A stretch of 64,000 nt of DNA. Source: Nostoc carneum NIES-2107 (GTDB lineage Bacteria > Cyanobacteriota > Cyanobacteriia > Cyanobacteriales > Nostocaceae). The stretch covers positions 2,141,947-2,205,946 of the forward strand of contig AP018180.1 in the NCBI GenBank assembly GCA_002368155.1, in the 5' to 3' direction. Numbering within the stretch: the stretch's first letter is position 1; every line of letters starts with the position of its first letter. The notes below the pieces were generated by a model. It had not been told where the DNA came from. It saw only the letters and a list, made by a program, of their open reading frames with translations, and did not search any database. Positions 9,277-17,597 of this stretch are shown in pieces. The position numbers were made by a program, and so were the translations under genes.

Positions 9277-10470
9277 CTACAAATGGATGTCAGAATAAAT
9301 GGTCATATCAGATGGTTGCTTAATTTCGGGTTTAATTAAAGCTACTCCTGGTGCTGGTAGTGGATTATCTTTACCGTCTGTAAGCAAGCTATCCGGTCGT
9401 AGGCGTAAGCCCAGTGGTTTTTTTGTCGCATAGGTTTTAGCATCTATTAATTCAAAATCAGGTAATTTGTCAGCAGTAAAGCCATGCGGCTTCTCGTAGC
9501 GATAGCGCCAGCGAGTTGAGCGATTTTTATAACGAATAACGTAGGTTTTGGTTTGAATTAGGGTTTTGTCTGCGTTGGGTTGTAAGAAGTTAAACGCTGT
9601 GGGTACGACATTAGAATTGACAGCAATTTCAACTAAGGCAAATGCATCCTTTCCAGCCAAGGGGTCAAAAAGTACAAAATCATCTACTTCTGCACCATTG
9701 AGTAATAGCCGATAGCGTCCGGGAATTTGCCCCACAAAATTTAAGTTAACGGCAAAGTCATTACCAGCAGTATGCTGATCTGGAATCGTGACTTCCCTAG
9801 CGTAAGTTTCCTGTTGATTCACATCTAACAAAGTTAAACGAAAGCGATCGCCTGGATTGGTGTTAGTAATGTTATATGTGCGATCAAGTCCCTGACGCGG
9901 TAGTAAGTCTAGTTCAGAAACATACTGGCTATTAGGTAAAGTATCCCAATCACTATCATTAGGGATAGCACTGGCAGAGGCTTTGTAGCGCAAGGCTTCC
10001 AGGGTTTTACCTGCGTAGCTAACTAATTGTCCTACACCGTATTCACTGTTAGCAGTGTAAGCCGATAAAGGTTGCGTCAGAAATAAAGCTTGTCCTTGAT
10101 TGCCGGAAGTGTTGGAGAAATAATAAATCTGCTTGCGAGTTGTAGTGAGAGGTAAATTTGTAAAATTGGCAAAATAGCGATCGCGCACTAATAACCAAAA
10201 TGTTAGCCGTAATGGTCGATCAATTTTCAGCACCGTCTTAAATACATTAGGCGAAACCTCCACTACCTGAGCAAAGATGCTTCCACCACGAGGCTGGGGA
10301 CGAAATAACCAACGCAGATTGCGAAGCGATCGCAAACACTCCACAGTCGGAACTAAAGCCAACGTACTAGAAATGTCATAATTGCTCGGTAGTGACTCAA
10401 GTGGATCGGGTTGACCTAAATAATAATCATGCCAGAGTTCTAAATTGAGGAGTCTTTTGTATAGATTCAT
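9277..10470 (-). CDS. Conserved eCIS subunit of unknown function
   Basis: 397 aa, no signal peptide and no membrane segment. The middle (about residues 190-260) looks like beta-sandwich repeats (DRTYNITNTNPGDRFRLTLLD, IPGRYRLLLNGAEVDDFVLF), and the N-terminal part is also beta-rich (FKTVLKIDRPLRLTFWLLV). I recall genes of this kind between cap and sheath in cyanobacterial and Bacteroidetes-type CIS, but I cannot give a function. It could decorate the sheath or help to anchor the cap. Spacing to the neighbours is only 11 and 14 bases, so it is certainly part of the structural operon. Confidence 0.72.
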   Translation of the reverse strand: MNLYKRLLNLELWHDYYLGQPDPLESLPSNYDISSTLALVPTVECLRSLRNLRWLFRPQPRGGSIFAQVVEVSPNVFKTVLKIDRPLRLTFWLLVRDRYFANFTNLPLTTTRKQIYYFSNTSGNQGQALFLTQPLSAYTANSEYGVGQLVSYAGKTLEALRYKASASAIPNDSDWDTLPNSQYVSELDLLPRQGLDRTYNITNTNPGDRFRLTLLDVNQQETYAREVTIPDQHTAGNDFAVNLNFVGQIPGRYRLLLNGAEVDDFVLFDPLAGKDAFALVEIAVNSNVVPTAFNFLQPNADKTLIQTKTYVIRYKNRSTRWRYRYEKPHGFTADKLPDFELIDAKTYATKKPLGLRLRPDSLLTDGKDNPLPAPGVALIKPEIKQPSDMTIYSDIHL

Positions 10471-10484
10471 CGCTACTTATCCCC

Positions 10485-11063
10485 TCACTCATTAATAGAG
10501 ATTCCAGAGATGACTTCGCTTTCCGCTTGGCGTTTTTGCGCTTCTACGGCTACTAAGCGGGCTCGATAGAGAACGAATGGCACTTGTTTGCCACCTAAAG
10601 ACCCCCACAGGTGGTTAAGTTGTTCAAAAGAGAGGGAATAAAGGTCTGGTACTATCCGGATATCGCGTGAAGTAATACCATTTCCAGGTGTAGCGTTAAA
10701 CGAGATTTCGGTTTGCGATTGAAAAAACTCTACCACCCGCGACAAGAGCCTGAGGGCTGTATCGTACTTATTATGTAGTGCAGAAAAAAGGATGAACAGA
10801 TTGAGGTGAATCGGTGGGTTTTGGTAAATTGTGCGATTGTTTTCCAACCGATAGTAAGGAGAATTTTTCAATGTAGTCTCCTCCTGAAGATTGACTAAAC
10901 TCATCACCACATGACCATTCAATTGATTGTTGGGGCCACCGAGTTCTTCAGCCATAGCAATATTATCTATGAGCACAATCGGCCCGGCTCCAAGTTCTGG
11001 CTCCATCTCCAAGATGTAGCGTTGCAAAGCAACCTGTATCAACCTCATTGCATCAAATATCAT
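10485..11063 (-). CDS. eCIS cap/tube terminator, Pvc16 N-terminal (DUF4255) family
   Basis: 192 aa. The pattern MIFDAMRLIQVALQRYIL, then IVLIDNIAMAEE, VMSLVNLQEETTLKN and IHLNLFILFSALHNKYD, is that of Pvc16_N/DUF4255 proteins, which cap the end of the tube-sheath distal from the baseplate and terminate assembly. It is the first gene of the eCIS operon. The 660 bases upstream must carry the operon promoter. Confidence 0.92.
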   Translation of the reverse strand: MIFDAMRLIQVALQRYILEMEPELGAGPIVLIDNIAMAEELGGPNNQLNGHVVMSLVNLQEETTLKNSPYYRLENNRTIYQNPPIHLNLFILFSALHNKYDTALRLLSRVVEFFQSQTEISFNATPGNGITSRDIRIVPDLYSLSFEQLNHLWGSLGGKQVPFVLYRARLVAVEAQKRQAESEVISGISINE

Positions 11064-11725
11064 AAGAAGTTGGTGAATGAATCAGCAGATACCTGGACGT
11101 TTTCATTGACATACAGCATTGTTCAATTGCACTAAGGTACAAATTGACTGCTTTTGAGGCAGGATGTCTGAGAAAAATTTTTATATTTAATTCTCTGGTT
11201 ATGTACCTCATTTGCTGGCAAACTACTGTAAGTACTAGTAGCTAGTGAAATCAGGGAATTTGTATAGAAAAATGCCCCTGATTTTTTAAGAAGTTTGTTA
11301 AAAAATTTATATATTGTTTACGCAAAACTCTAGAGTGACTAAAGTGCTGCTGGGCAGGTTTTTAGGTAGTTTTTTCAACCTGCAAGCTGATTTATAACCC
11401 TATTATTTAACCAATAAAGACAATATCTTTTTTTCGTCTTTTCTTCTGGCGAATGTAATATTTATTTTTATTCTATGTATTTTCACTCGCTTAGTTCTGT
11501 TATCAAAACCTACAGAGCTTAGCAAAATCCAGTTTTTGCGGAAAGTTAAGTTTTATGATCCTGGCTCGTGAGTGCTGAGTAAAAATCCCAGTCTCATTTA
11601 TATGCTTGGCAATAAAACTTATTCCACCCCCCTCATCTCCCTCACCTCCCAATGCTTCCTCTGCCGACAAAGCAAAGAGATAATTTTGGTAGTCCTAAGT
11701 GGAGTTAAAAGTGGAGTTAAGAGCT
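11064..11725. promoter_or_regulatory. Divergent intergenic region with the eCIS operon promoter
   Basis: No gene is supported. The region separates the minus-strand eCIS operon from the plus-strand DODA gene, so it must hold promoters for both. It is AT-rich, with no strong inverted repeat that I could confirm. The DODA gene has a clear ribosome binding site (GGAG at about 11712). Confidence 0.5.
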
Positions 11726-12085
11726 ATGACAGAAAATAATGTCGCTATTACAGGGTTTCACGCTCATGTTTACTTTGATAATGCTACTCGTGAGGCGGCT
11801 TCTCGTGTACGGGAAGGGTTAGGCGCTAATTTTGATGTCCAACTGGGACGTTGGCATGAAAAGCCTATCGGCCCACATCCTCAATCAATGTATCAAGTTG
11901 CATTCGCTCCAGATCAGTTTGCTAAGGTTATTCCTTGGTTAATGCTGCATCGTGAAGGGTTAGATATTTTGGTTCACCCTTTAACTGGTGATGATTTCGC
12001 AGATCATACAGACCATTCTTTATGGTTAGGAAATAGGCTGGATCTGAACATTCATGTTCTGAAGCAGATTAGTACAAAATCATAA
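11726..12085 (+). CDS. DOPA 4,5-dioxygenase family protein
   Basis: 119 aa from the ATG at 11726, which has GGAG about nine bases upstream; a GTG at 11699 gives a longer but less likely form. The pattern ITGFHAHVYFDNATREAA, then GPHPQSMYQVAFAP, LMLHREGLDILVHPLTGDD and DHTDHSLWLG, with conserved His residues, matches the small DODA-type (PF08883) ring-cleaving dioxygenases. They cleave catechol-like rings in fungi and betalain relatives. The cyanobacterial substrate is not settled. It is a single gene, followed by MITE-like repeats. Confidence 0.85.
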   Translation: MTENNVAITGFHAHVYFDNATREAASRVREGLGANFDVQLGRWHEKPIGPHPQSMYQVAFAPDQFAKVIPWLMLHREGLDILVHPLTGDDFADHTDHSLWLGNRLDLNIHVLKQISTKS

Positions 12086-12101
12086 TTTGTAATTGGTAAT
12101 G

Positions 12102-12185
12102 GTAATACCATGCCTCTAAATTTTGTTTATAGATAGTATTTCCTTGCTCCCTATATGTAACTTAATTTTAGAGAATTGGTATTAC
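12102..12185. mobile_element. MITE-like element, 84 bp
   Basis: Terminal inverted repeats of about 20 bases: the left end begins GTAATACCATGCCTCTAAAT and the right end reads, on the other strand, GTAATACCAATTCTCTAAAA. No coding capacity. A miniature inverted-repeat element fits best. Confidence 0.6.
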
Positions 12186-12240
12186 TTAAGCTGCTGCTAA
12201 CATATATATCGGCATTCAATTTACTTTTTTAAAAAATATT

Positions 12241-12341
12241 ATACCAATTTTAAAAAAGAACGCGACAAATTGTAGGGGCAAGGCACTGCCTTGACCTCTA
12301 GAATATATTGATGTGTCGCCAACATTATTTGAACTTGGTAT
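12241..12341. mobile_element. MITE-like element, 101 bp, second copy (half) at 41372
   Basis: The ends are inverted repeats (left ATACCAATTTTAAA, right TTTGAACTTGGTAT). The inner part holds TTGTAGGGGCAAGGCA, which is found again, with the left terminal repeat, at 41372-41432. Recurrence with inverted ends supports a small non-autonomous mobile element. Confidence 0.65.
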
Positions 12342-13087
12342 TAGATATGAGTATGTGCGTTAGCTACAGTGTAATGCACCTTACTCAAATGACACAGATA
12401 TTAAATTTAATGGCTTTACCGTCTCCAGAATCACAAGACTGATTATCAATAATTTTTATTTATCCTTTTAAAAATAAAGAGTATTTGATTAATCTATCTG
12501 GCAAGTTTTATCTTGTAAATATAACCAATAAAAAACAGTCTGAAACATTTAGGGATAGAAGGTCATCAGCTAAATCACCCAACCAAAGTATGAAAACCTC
12601 TATTCTCTAGTCCTAGAGCCTAGCCTCTAACCCTTAATTAAAAATAGAATTTATGTGAAATGTGCCTATGAATTATATCATCCATACTGGATTAAAACAT
12701 CTTGACTAGGATTACATCCTAATCTTTTGAAAGCTATCAAAACGCTCCAAATCACATAGGATTATGGGTGTTGATGAGGCTGAAAAAATATTTAGTTATT
12801 GATGTATTTTACTTGTAAAAATCTCAATAATTAAGCCAGAATATATTTGCCATGTTCCGAAAATTAGGCTGAGGAAGCTGAAGTCTTCCATAGGATGAGA
12901 AACCGCCAGATATATGACGCTGGCATAGTTTCTTCGTCTACTTACTTATGGTAAACCACCAAAACTGACATCAGCTTATAGTCATAACTTGGCTATAACT
13001 TGAGGATGGTTTTGCAATTGGTTTGCTAATTTTAGAGCCTAATTTAACTATCCATCCGTATCCATCCGTATCCATCCCGTAACTGCC
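12342..13087. other. Gene-free leader region of the DUF2808 gene, with a hairpin
   Basis: No gene is supported. A hairpin lies at about 12898-12932, with outer arms GAAAC/GTTTC and inner arms GCCAG/CTGGC. A triple direct repeat of ATCCATCCGT type lies at 13050-13079, immediately before the DUF2808 start. The hairpin could be part of a long 5' untranslated region or a small RNA. Confidence 0.4.
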
Positions 13088-13618
13088 ATGAAGAATATTT
13101 CTAGATTATCTAAAGCTGTTTTAGCTCTCAGTTTTGGACTCTGTTTGCTGCCGATTTCCAAAAGCTATGCTGCTAATACCGATGTTTCAGTACCTCTGAG
13201 TGCTAGAACTACGTACAATCAAACCAATGTCTCGACAGCAACATATTATTTCACTGTCGCTGTACCCGCTTCTGCAACCAAACCCTTACAACAGGTAACA
13301 CTGACACAGATTCAAGGTGGCGAAAATATTGAGTTTGATGCTCAACAAAGTAGCGCCTTTGTGGGGACAAGCGATCGCATTGGAGAAAATCTGCCAGTTG
13401 CGATCGCCAGTAACCCCAATCAAGATAATACTGTGACAATCCAATTTGCACAGCCTTTACCACCTGGTCAAACCGTAACTATTGCTCTCAAACCATATCG
13501 TAATCCTGCTTACGAAGGATTTTACTTGTTTAATGTCAAAGCTGCTCCCACAGATCAAAGTACAGAAGGTCAATCTCTGGGTGTAGCAAGGTTACAGTTT
13601 TACCAAAACGACTTCTAA
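13088..13618 (+). CDS. DUF2808 domain secreted protein
   Basis: 176 aa with a clear signal peptide (MKNISRLSKAVLALSFGLC, cut near SYAANTD). The mature part matches the cyanobacterial DUF2808 family, with TYYFTVAVPASATKPLQQVT, DRIGENLPVAIASN and PGQTVTIALKPYRNPAYEG. The function is unknown; members are exported, beta-rich and mostly of cyanobacterial origin. The mature region has no Met and no Cys, but at this length this is not remarkable by itself. Confidence 0.88.
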   Translation: MKNISRLSKAVLALSFGLCLLPISKSYAANTDVSVPLSARTTYNQTNVSTATYYFTVAVPASATKPLQQVTLTQIQGGENIEFDAQQSSAFVGTSDRIGENLPVAIASNPNQDNTVTIQFAQPLPPGQTVTIALKPYRNPAYEGFYLFNVKAAPTDQSTEGQSLGVARLQFYQNDF

Positions 13619-13679
13619 CTGCATAACTTGCATAGCTAAGTCTGGTAATTAGATTGGCAATTTTTTCCAAACCACTATC

Positions 13680-13703
13680 AGGGACGTACTGCTGTGCGTC
13701 CCT
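13680..13703. terminator. Shared hairpin between convergent genes
   Basis: The stem AGGGACG/CGTCCCT with a short loop sits between the DUF2808 stop and the convergent dehydrogenase stop. It is a candidate bidirectional terminator, although the T-run is weak. Confidence 0.45.
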
Positions 13704-13711
13704 ATTTCCTT

Positions 13712-14662
13712 TTAATAGCCAGCATTTTTATCCACGACATTACGCAAGGGTTGTCCGTTGTAATAGCGTGTAAAATTTTCCAAAAAAAGTGCGATCGCCC
13801 GCTCTCTAGTTTTGCGAGAATGGCCAGAACAGTGGGGTGTCAAAAATAGATTTGGTTGCGTCCATAACTGACTTTCTGGTGGTAGCGGTTCTGTAAAGAC
13901 TGTATCTAAAGCTGCACCAGCAATTTGACCAGTTTGCAAAGCTTTAATCAGTGCAGATTCATCAACAATTGCACCACGGGCAATATTAATTAAATAAGCA
14001 TCGGGACGCATGAGGCTAAATACTTCCTCATCAATCATCCCCTTGGTTTCTTTAGTTAAAGGTGTGGCAATAACTACGTAATGGGCTTCACTTAATAGTG
14101 GTTTCCATTCATTTGCACCCACTATTTTATCGAAGTTTGGTAATGGTTGCGGATTACGGCGACTACCATAAATATTTAAACCAAAAGCTTGAGCGCGTTT
14201 AGCAATTTCTTGCCCAATTCCACCTGCACCGATAATTAATAATGTTTTATCGAGCAGTTCTTCATTTCTAAAGCCTCTTTGCCAACTTTTTTGTGCTTGT
14301 AGTTCACGCAATTTAGTAAAATTCTTCGCGTAAGACAAAATATAAGCAATCACAAATTCCGCCATAGGAATAGCATGAAGTCCTGCACCATTCGTCAGCA
14401 AAATTTCTCGTTCTAAATATTGGGGTGTGAGAATATTATTTACACCTGCATTTGTTGCTTGATGCCAACGCAATCTAGGTGCTGCATCCAGAACTTTCTG
14501 TAAAGTAGTTGGTTTTATATAATAAAGCCAACTAAAATAAACCTCAGCATCTGTAGCATCACCATCAATATTGCCATCCACATCAGCCCGCACAAATGTT
14601 ATATCGCTAGGTAGATGCGGTTTAATCTCATCAGCAACTTCTATGGGAAGAATGAGCTTCAT
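13712..14662 (-). CDS. D-isomer-specific 2-hydroxyacid dehydrogenase
   Basis: 316 aa, the normal length. The NAD(P)-binding motif GAGGIG lies at residues 145-150. The catalytic triad is complete: Arg229 (NIARGAIVDE), Glu258 (VFTEPLPPE) and His277 (LTPHCSGHS). It interconverts a 2-keto acid and a D-2-hydroxy acid; the exact substrate (glyoxylate/hydroxypyruvate-like or other) cannot be read from sequence. It is divergently arranged with the NIF3-like gene. Confidence 0.9.
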   Translation of the reverse strand: MKLILPIEVADEIKPHLPSDITFVRADVDGNIDGDATDAEVYFSWLYYIKPTTLQKVLDAAPRLRWHQATNAGVNNILTPQYLEREILLTNGAGLHAIPMAEFVIAYILSYAKNFTKLRELQAQKSWQRGFRNEELLDKTLLIIGAGGIGQEIAKRAQAFGLNIYGSRRNPQPLPNFDKIVGANEWKPLLSEAHYVVIATPLTKETKGMIDEEVFSLMRPDAYLINIARGAIVDESALIKALQTGQIAGAALDTVFTEPLPPESQLWTQPNLFLTPHCSGHSRKTRERAIALFLENFTRYYNGQPLRNVVDKNAGY

Positions 14663-14751
14663 TGTCGCTTACTCCATTTATATTTGATTCAAATCTACTT
14701 ATAAATTTTGATTTTTTATTGCAGTTATTATTAATTATAGTTTCTTAAAAT

Positions 14752-15483
14752 ATGTTTAAATATCATTCAATTTATCTAACAGATATAGTAGACTTTCTAA
14801 ATAACTTCTTCAATGTTGAGCAATTTACTACTAGCGAGAGAGGCGGTATATATTTACCATCATCAAATCCTGTAAAACGTTTAGGGTTAGCACTGGAAGC
14901 TGAAACAAGATTATATGAATGGGTCAGCGATAAACATTTAGATGCATTATTTTTACATCGTCCTTGGAACTTAGAATTACAGAAGCTTCCGCCGGAATTG
15001 GGAATAATTTCCTATCATCTTCCATTCGATGAGTGCTTAACAATAGGTTTCAATCCTCGTTTAGCTCAAATTTTGCAAATGTCTAATTTACAAGTATTAG
15101 GCGAAAAAGAAAATAGAGCAATTGGCATGATTGGCAACATTCACACTCAATCTTTTGCCCAATTATGCAGTTATATAACGCAAATATTTGGCAAAACCGA
15201 ACAAATATTACCAGCAGTTAACTCTAATATTAAACGCATTGCTGTTGTTGGTGCAATGACAGATTTATTAATACGCGAAGCAGCAAAACTTGGTGTTGAT
15301 GTTTATATTACAGGACAATTTCGCCAACCAGCGAAAGCTGCAATACAAGAAACTCAAATAGGCGTTATTACAGTTGGTCATCGTCGTAGCGAATTATGGG
15401 GTTTACGTTCATTATTAGAAGTACTACAAGAACGCTGGTCTAGTTTAGAAGTATTTATCTATGATGACTCTAAATCTGCTTAG
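14752..15483 (+). CDS. NIF3-like / dinuclear-metal-centre protein
   Basis: 243 aa. The pattern ALFLHRPWNLE, then IAVVGAMTDLLIREAAKLG, VDVYITGQFRQPAK and VITVGHRRSELWGLRSL fits the Nif3/YbgI family, whose usual HH, GH and E residues bind two metal ions. This copy is diverged and short in the middle. It is called GTP cyclohydrolase I type 2-like in databases, but the true activity of this family is uncertain. A palindrome follows the gene. Confidence 0.72.
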   Translation: MFKYHSIYLTDIVDFLNNFFNVEQFTTSERGGIYLPSSNPVKRLGLALEAETRLYEWVSDKHLDALFLHRPWNLELQKLPPELGIISYHLPFDECLTIGFNPRLAQILQMSNLQVLGEKENRAIGMIGNIHTQSFAQLCSYITQIFGKTEQILPAVNSNIKRIAVVGAMTDLLIREAAKLGVDVYITGQFRQPAKAAIQETQIGVITVGHRRSELWGLRSLLEVLQERWSSLEVFIYDDSKSA

Positions 15484-15511
15484 ATTTATTATCTCGCAGT
15501 AGTTCGCGTAG

Positions 15512-15538
15512 GATGCGTTAGCGATAGCGTAACGCATC
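15512..15538. repeat. Perfect palindrome after the NIF3-like gene
   Basis: Arms GATGCGTTA and TAACGCATC (nine bases) enclose a 9-base loop. There is no T-run, so it is more likely a dispersed palindromic repeat than a plain terminator. Confidence 0.6.
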
Positions 15539-15625
15539 AGCACCAAAGCTTTTCATGCGTTACTAAAATTTTTTCAGAAATCAAATCAGATTCATATATG
15601 ATGATACTTAATCTACTTAAACTCA

Positions 15626-15937
15626 TCATCTAGCAGGAGTATGTAACCAGGTTTGTGTAGCATTATCCCAATAGGTATCAACCCAAAGCTTTTGTGTTTC
15701 ATCCCAGTAGGATAATGTCGCTAGATCTACCATTGCAATTTGAATCTCAATCTCTGCTTCTGAGGCTAGCGGCCCGGAATCTGCAAAACTAAGTTTGTCA
15801 TCAAGAATGTCCATTATCCATCCTTGATATTCTTGCCCATTGGTCAATTTAAAATATTGCTTTGTGCCAAACTCCCTAAATTCTTCTAGGATAACTTTTG
15901 CATTTTTCATCAAATTTATTTTCTTATCAATCACCAC
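15626..15937 (-). CDS. Small hypothetical protein
   Basis: 103 aa from a GTG at 15937, or 94 aa from the ATG at 15910 (MKNAKVILEEFREF). I do not recognise the family. The first half looks like a small beta barrel (YFKLTNGQEYQGWIMDI), and the C terminus carries a Trp-rich tail with two related units (LSYWDETQKLWVDTYWD, ATQTWLHTP). No signal peptide or membrane segment. It follows the binding-protein gene in the same direction, across the poorly spaced 28-base gap. Confidence 0.6.
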   Translation of the reverse strand: MVIDKKINLMKNAKVILEEFREFGTKQYFKLTNGQEYQGWIMDILDDKLSFADSGPLASEAEIEIQIAMVDLATLSYWDETQKLWVDTYWDNATQTWLHTPAR

Positions 15938-15965
15938 CTTTTGCTAAATTGATATTTTAAAACTT

Positions 15966-16967
15966 TTATTGCTTCGCTATCCAATCATCTAATTTAAAAT
16001 CAGACTGGGCTAATTTTTGCGAAACTAAAAATTTCTTTGTCCCTTCTAAAAGTTGTACACCTTGATTAGGTAAAGGTTCTACTGGGAATTGTGTGATGGG
16101 AAAAGAAGCTTTCACCACATCAAGAGGATATCCTGATACATCAGCATGAAACTTATAGTAAGCCTCTGGATTGGCTTGAATATCTTTCACAGATGCTTGT
16201 TTAATCTGATTCCACTTTTGCGGTAAATCTGGATGTTTAGCCAAAAAATCTTCTGTAGCTACCGTAACACTAGTTCCGCGTAAGTCTGGATGTTGAATTG
16301 CTTCATCAATCACGGGATAGCCTTTTGCTTTTAACAATGGCCCAGTTCCCGTTGATGCTGCGATCGCAGCCACATCTCCCCGTTCTAGTGCGGCTTGGGC
16401 TTCACTTGGTAGCATATGGATAACTTTGACGCGATCGCTAATTCCGGCCTTTTGCAATAATCCAATTAAATAGCGATGCATATAGGAACCTTTAGAAGTA
16501 GCTACCTTCTGTCCTGTGAGTTCCGCTACAGAACTTGGGCCATTTTTCTTCGCTAATAACCAAGCATTTGTTCCTACTTGTTCTTGACCAATCAAGCGCG
16601 TGGGTAAACCTTTGGCTTTACCAACCAATGCAGGTGTATCACCATAAATTCCTACATCCACTTCCCCAGCTACTAAGGCTTCATTCAAGTTCGGCCCGTT
16701 AGGAAAATTCAGCGTTTTGATTTCTGTAATCCCTAATTTTTGCAATTCTGGTAAAAGTTTACCTTGATGCATTGCCCAGCCTGTCGGGCCAGTTGGTGTT
16801 TTCACTTTACCGTTAGTAATAAAACCTAAGCGCAATGTGGAAGTTTTTACTTCCGCCTGAGTTGTAGTTGTGGGATTGGGTACCGCTTGAGAAACAGTTT
16901 GATTAGAACTGCAAGCAGTAGTAAGAAATAACAAACTCGATACAGCTAGAGTTGGTAGTTTAAGCAT
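15966..16967 (-). CDS. Sulfonate-type ABC transporter substrate-binding lipoprotein (AsfC/SsuA-like)
   Basis: 333 aa lipoprotein: signal MLKLPTLAVSSLLFLTTAC with a lipobox Cys at 19. The fold is the NMT1/SsuA-like periplasmic binding type: LRLGFITNGKVKTPTGPTG, then LNEALVAGEVDVGIYGDTPAL, ELTGQKVATSKGSYMHRYL and SEAQAALERGDVAAIAAS. Such proteins bind sulfonates, sulfate esters or related anions outside the inner membrane. It is the third gene of the set flavoprotein-ferredoxin-binding protein, the same order as asfABC in Pseudomonas putida. No permease or ATPase stands next to it, so it may feed the ssuBC products at 35.5-41.3 kb. Confidence 0.85.
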   Translation of the reverse strand: MLKLPTLAVSSLLFLTTACSSNQTVSQAVPNPTTTTQAEVKTSTLRLGFITNGKVKTPTGPTGWAMHQGKLLPELQKLGITEIKTLNFPNGPNLNEALVAGEVDVGIYGDTPALVGKAKGLPTRLIGQEQVGTNAWLLAKKNGPSSVAELTGQKVATSKGSYMHRYLIGLLQKAGISDRVKVIHMLPSEAQAALERGDVAAIAASTGTGPLLKAKGYPVIDEAIQHPDLRGTSVTVATEDFLAKHPDLPQKWNQIKQASVKDIQANPEAYYKFHADVSGYPLDVVKASFPITQFPVEPLPNQGVQLLEGTKKFLVSQKLAQSDFKLDDWIAKQ

Positions 16968-17109
16968 GAAAAACGAACCGCAGAGGACACAGAGAACGCA
17001 GAGGAAAGAACAAAATTAAGTTAGTTGATCTATACGACAATCAAGAAGCCCGAGTCTATATAAATTTTTGACTCTTGACTCTTGACTTTGGACTCATTTT
17101 GCAGATTTA

Positions 17110-17439
17110 CTATTTCATCTGCTTGAGAATTTGGTGCGTAGAATCTTCTTGGGCAGAGGAAATGCGATCGCGTCCCCAACCAACATTTCTTCGATAGCTT
17201 CCCAAAAGTTCAGCCTCTTTCAGTAATGTTTCATTGACAGAATCCAGAGGATCAACTTGTGGTGCTACATATAAAGCATCCACCGGACAGTACAATTCAC
17301 ACATGAAACAGGTTTGACAATCACTTTGTCTAGCAATTGTAGGTGGTGCATCAGGCACTCTATCAAAAACATTTGTCGGGCAAACATTCACGCAAATATT
17401 ACATTGAATACACCGCGACGCACTAACTAACTCAATCAT
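17110..17439 (-). CDS. 2[4Fe-4S] ferredoxin (AsfB-like)
   Basis: About 109 aa from MIELVSASRC. Two complete cluster motifs are visible: CIQCNICVNVCP and CQTCFMCELYCP. The C-terminal 45 residues form an extension. A 12-residue longer frame exists from a TTG, but those codons are encoded by a dispersed repeat (17440-17525), so I reject it. It lies just after the flavoprotein gene and probably passes electrons to or from it. In P. putida the pair AsfAB is a sulfur-regulated reductase/ferredoxin needed for aryl desulfonation. Confidence 0.9.
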   Translation of the reverse strand: MIELVSASRCIQCNICVNVCPTNVFDRVPDAPPTIARQSDCQTCFMCELYCPVDALYVAPQVDPLDSVNETLLKEAELLGSYRRNVGWGRDRISSAQEDSTHQILKQMK

Positions 17440-17525
17440 ACGATTTTGGATTTTAGATTTTGCGGAAAGTTGCAAGGAGGGTTTCCCTCCGTAGCAAACT
17501 TTTCAAGACAGATTTTGGATTGAGA
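17440..17525. repeat. Dispersed repeat, family also at 55.8 and 57.5 kb
   Basis: Holds AGATTTTGCGGAAAGTTGC, a G/C palindromic middle (GGAGGGTTTCCCTCC) and CAAACTTTTCAAGACAGATT. The same parts recur at 55793-55940 (same reading) and 57522-57597 (inverted). Confidence 0.75.
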
Positions 17526-17597
17526 ATGAGGCGCATTGTTAAATACATTTAGCCTTTCTCTCTGCGCCTCTGCGTCTCTGCGTGAGAAAAAAGATAA

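Noticed and set aside
1-11063. Contractile-tailed prophage
   Set aside because: LysM adaptor, Pvc16-type cap and PAAR are eCIS hallmarks; no integrase, capsid, terminase or lysis genes are present.
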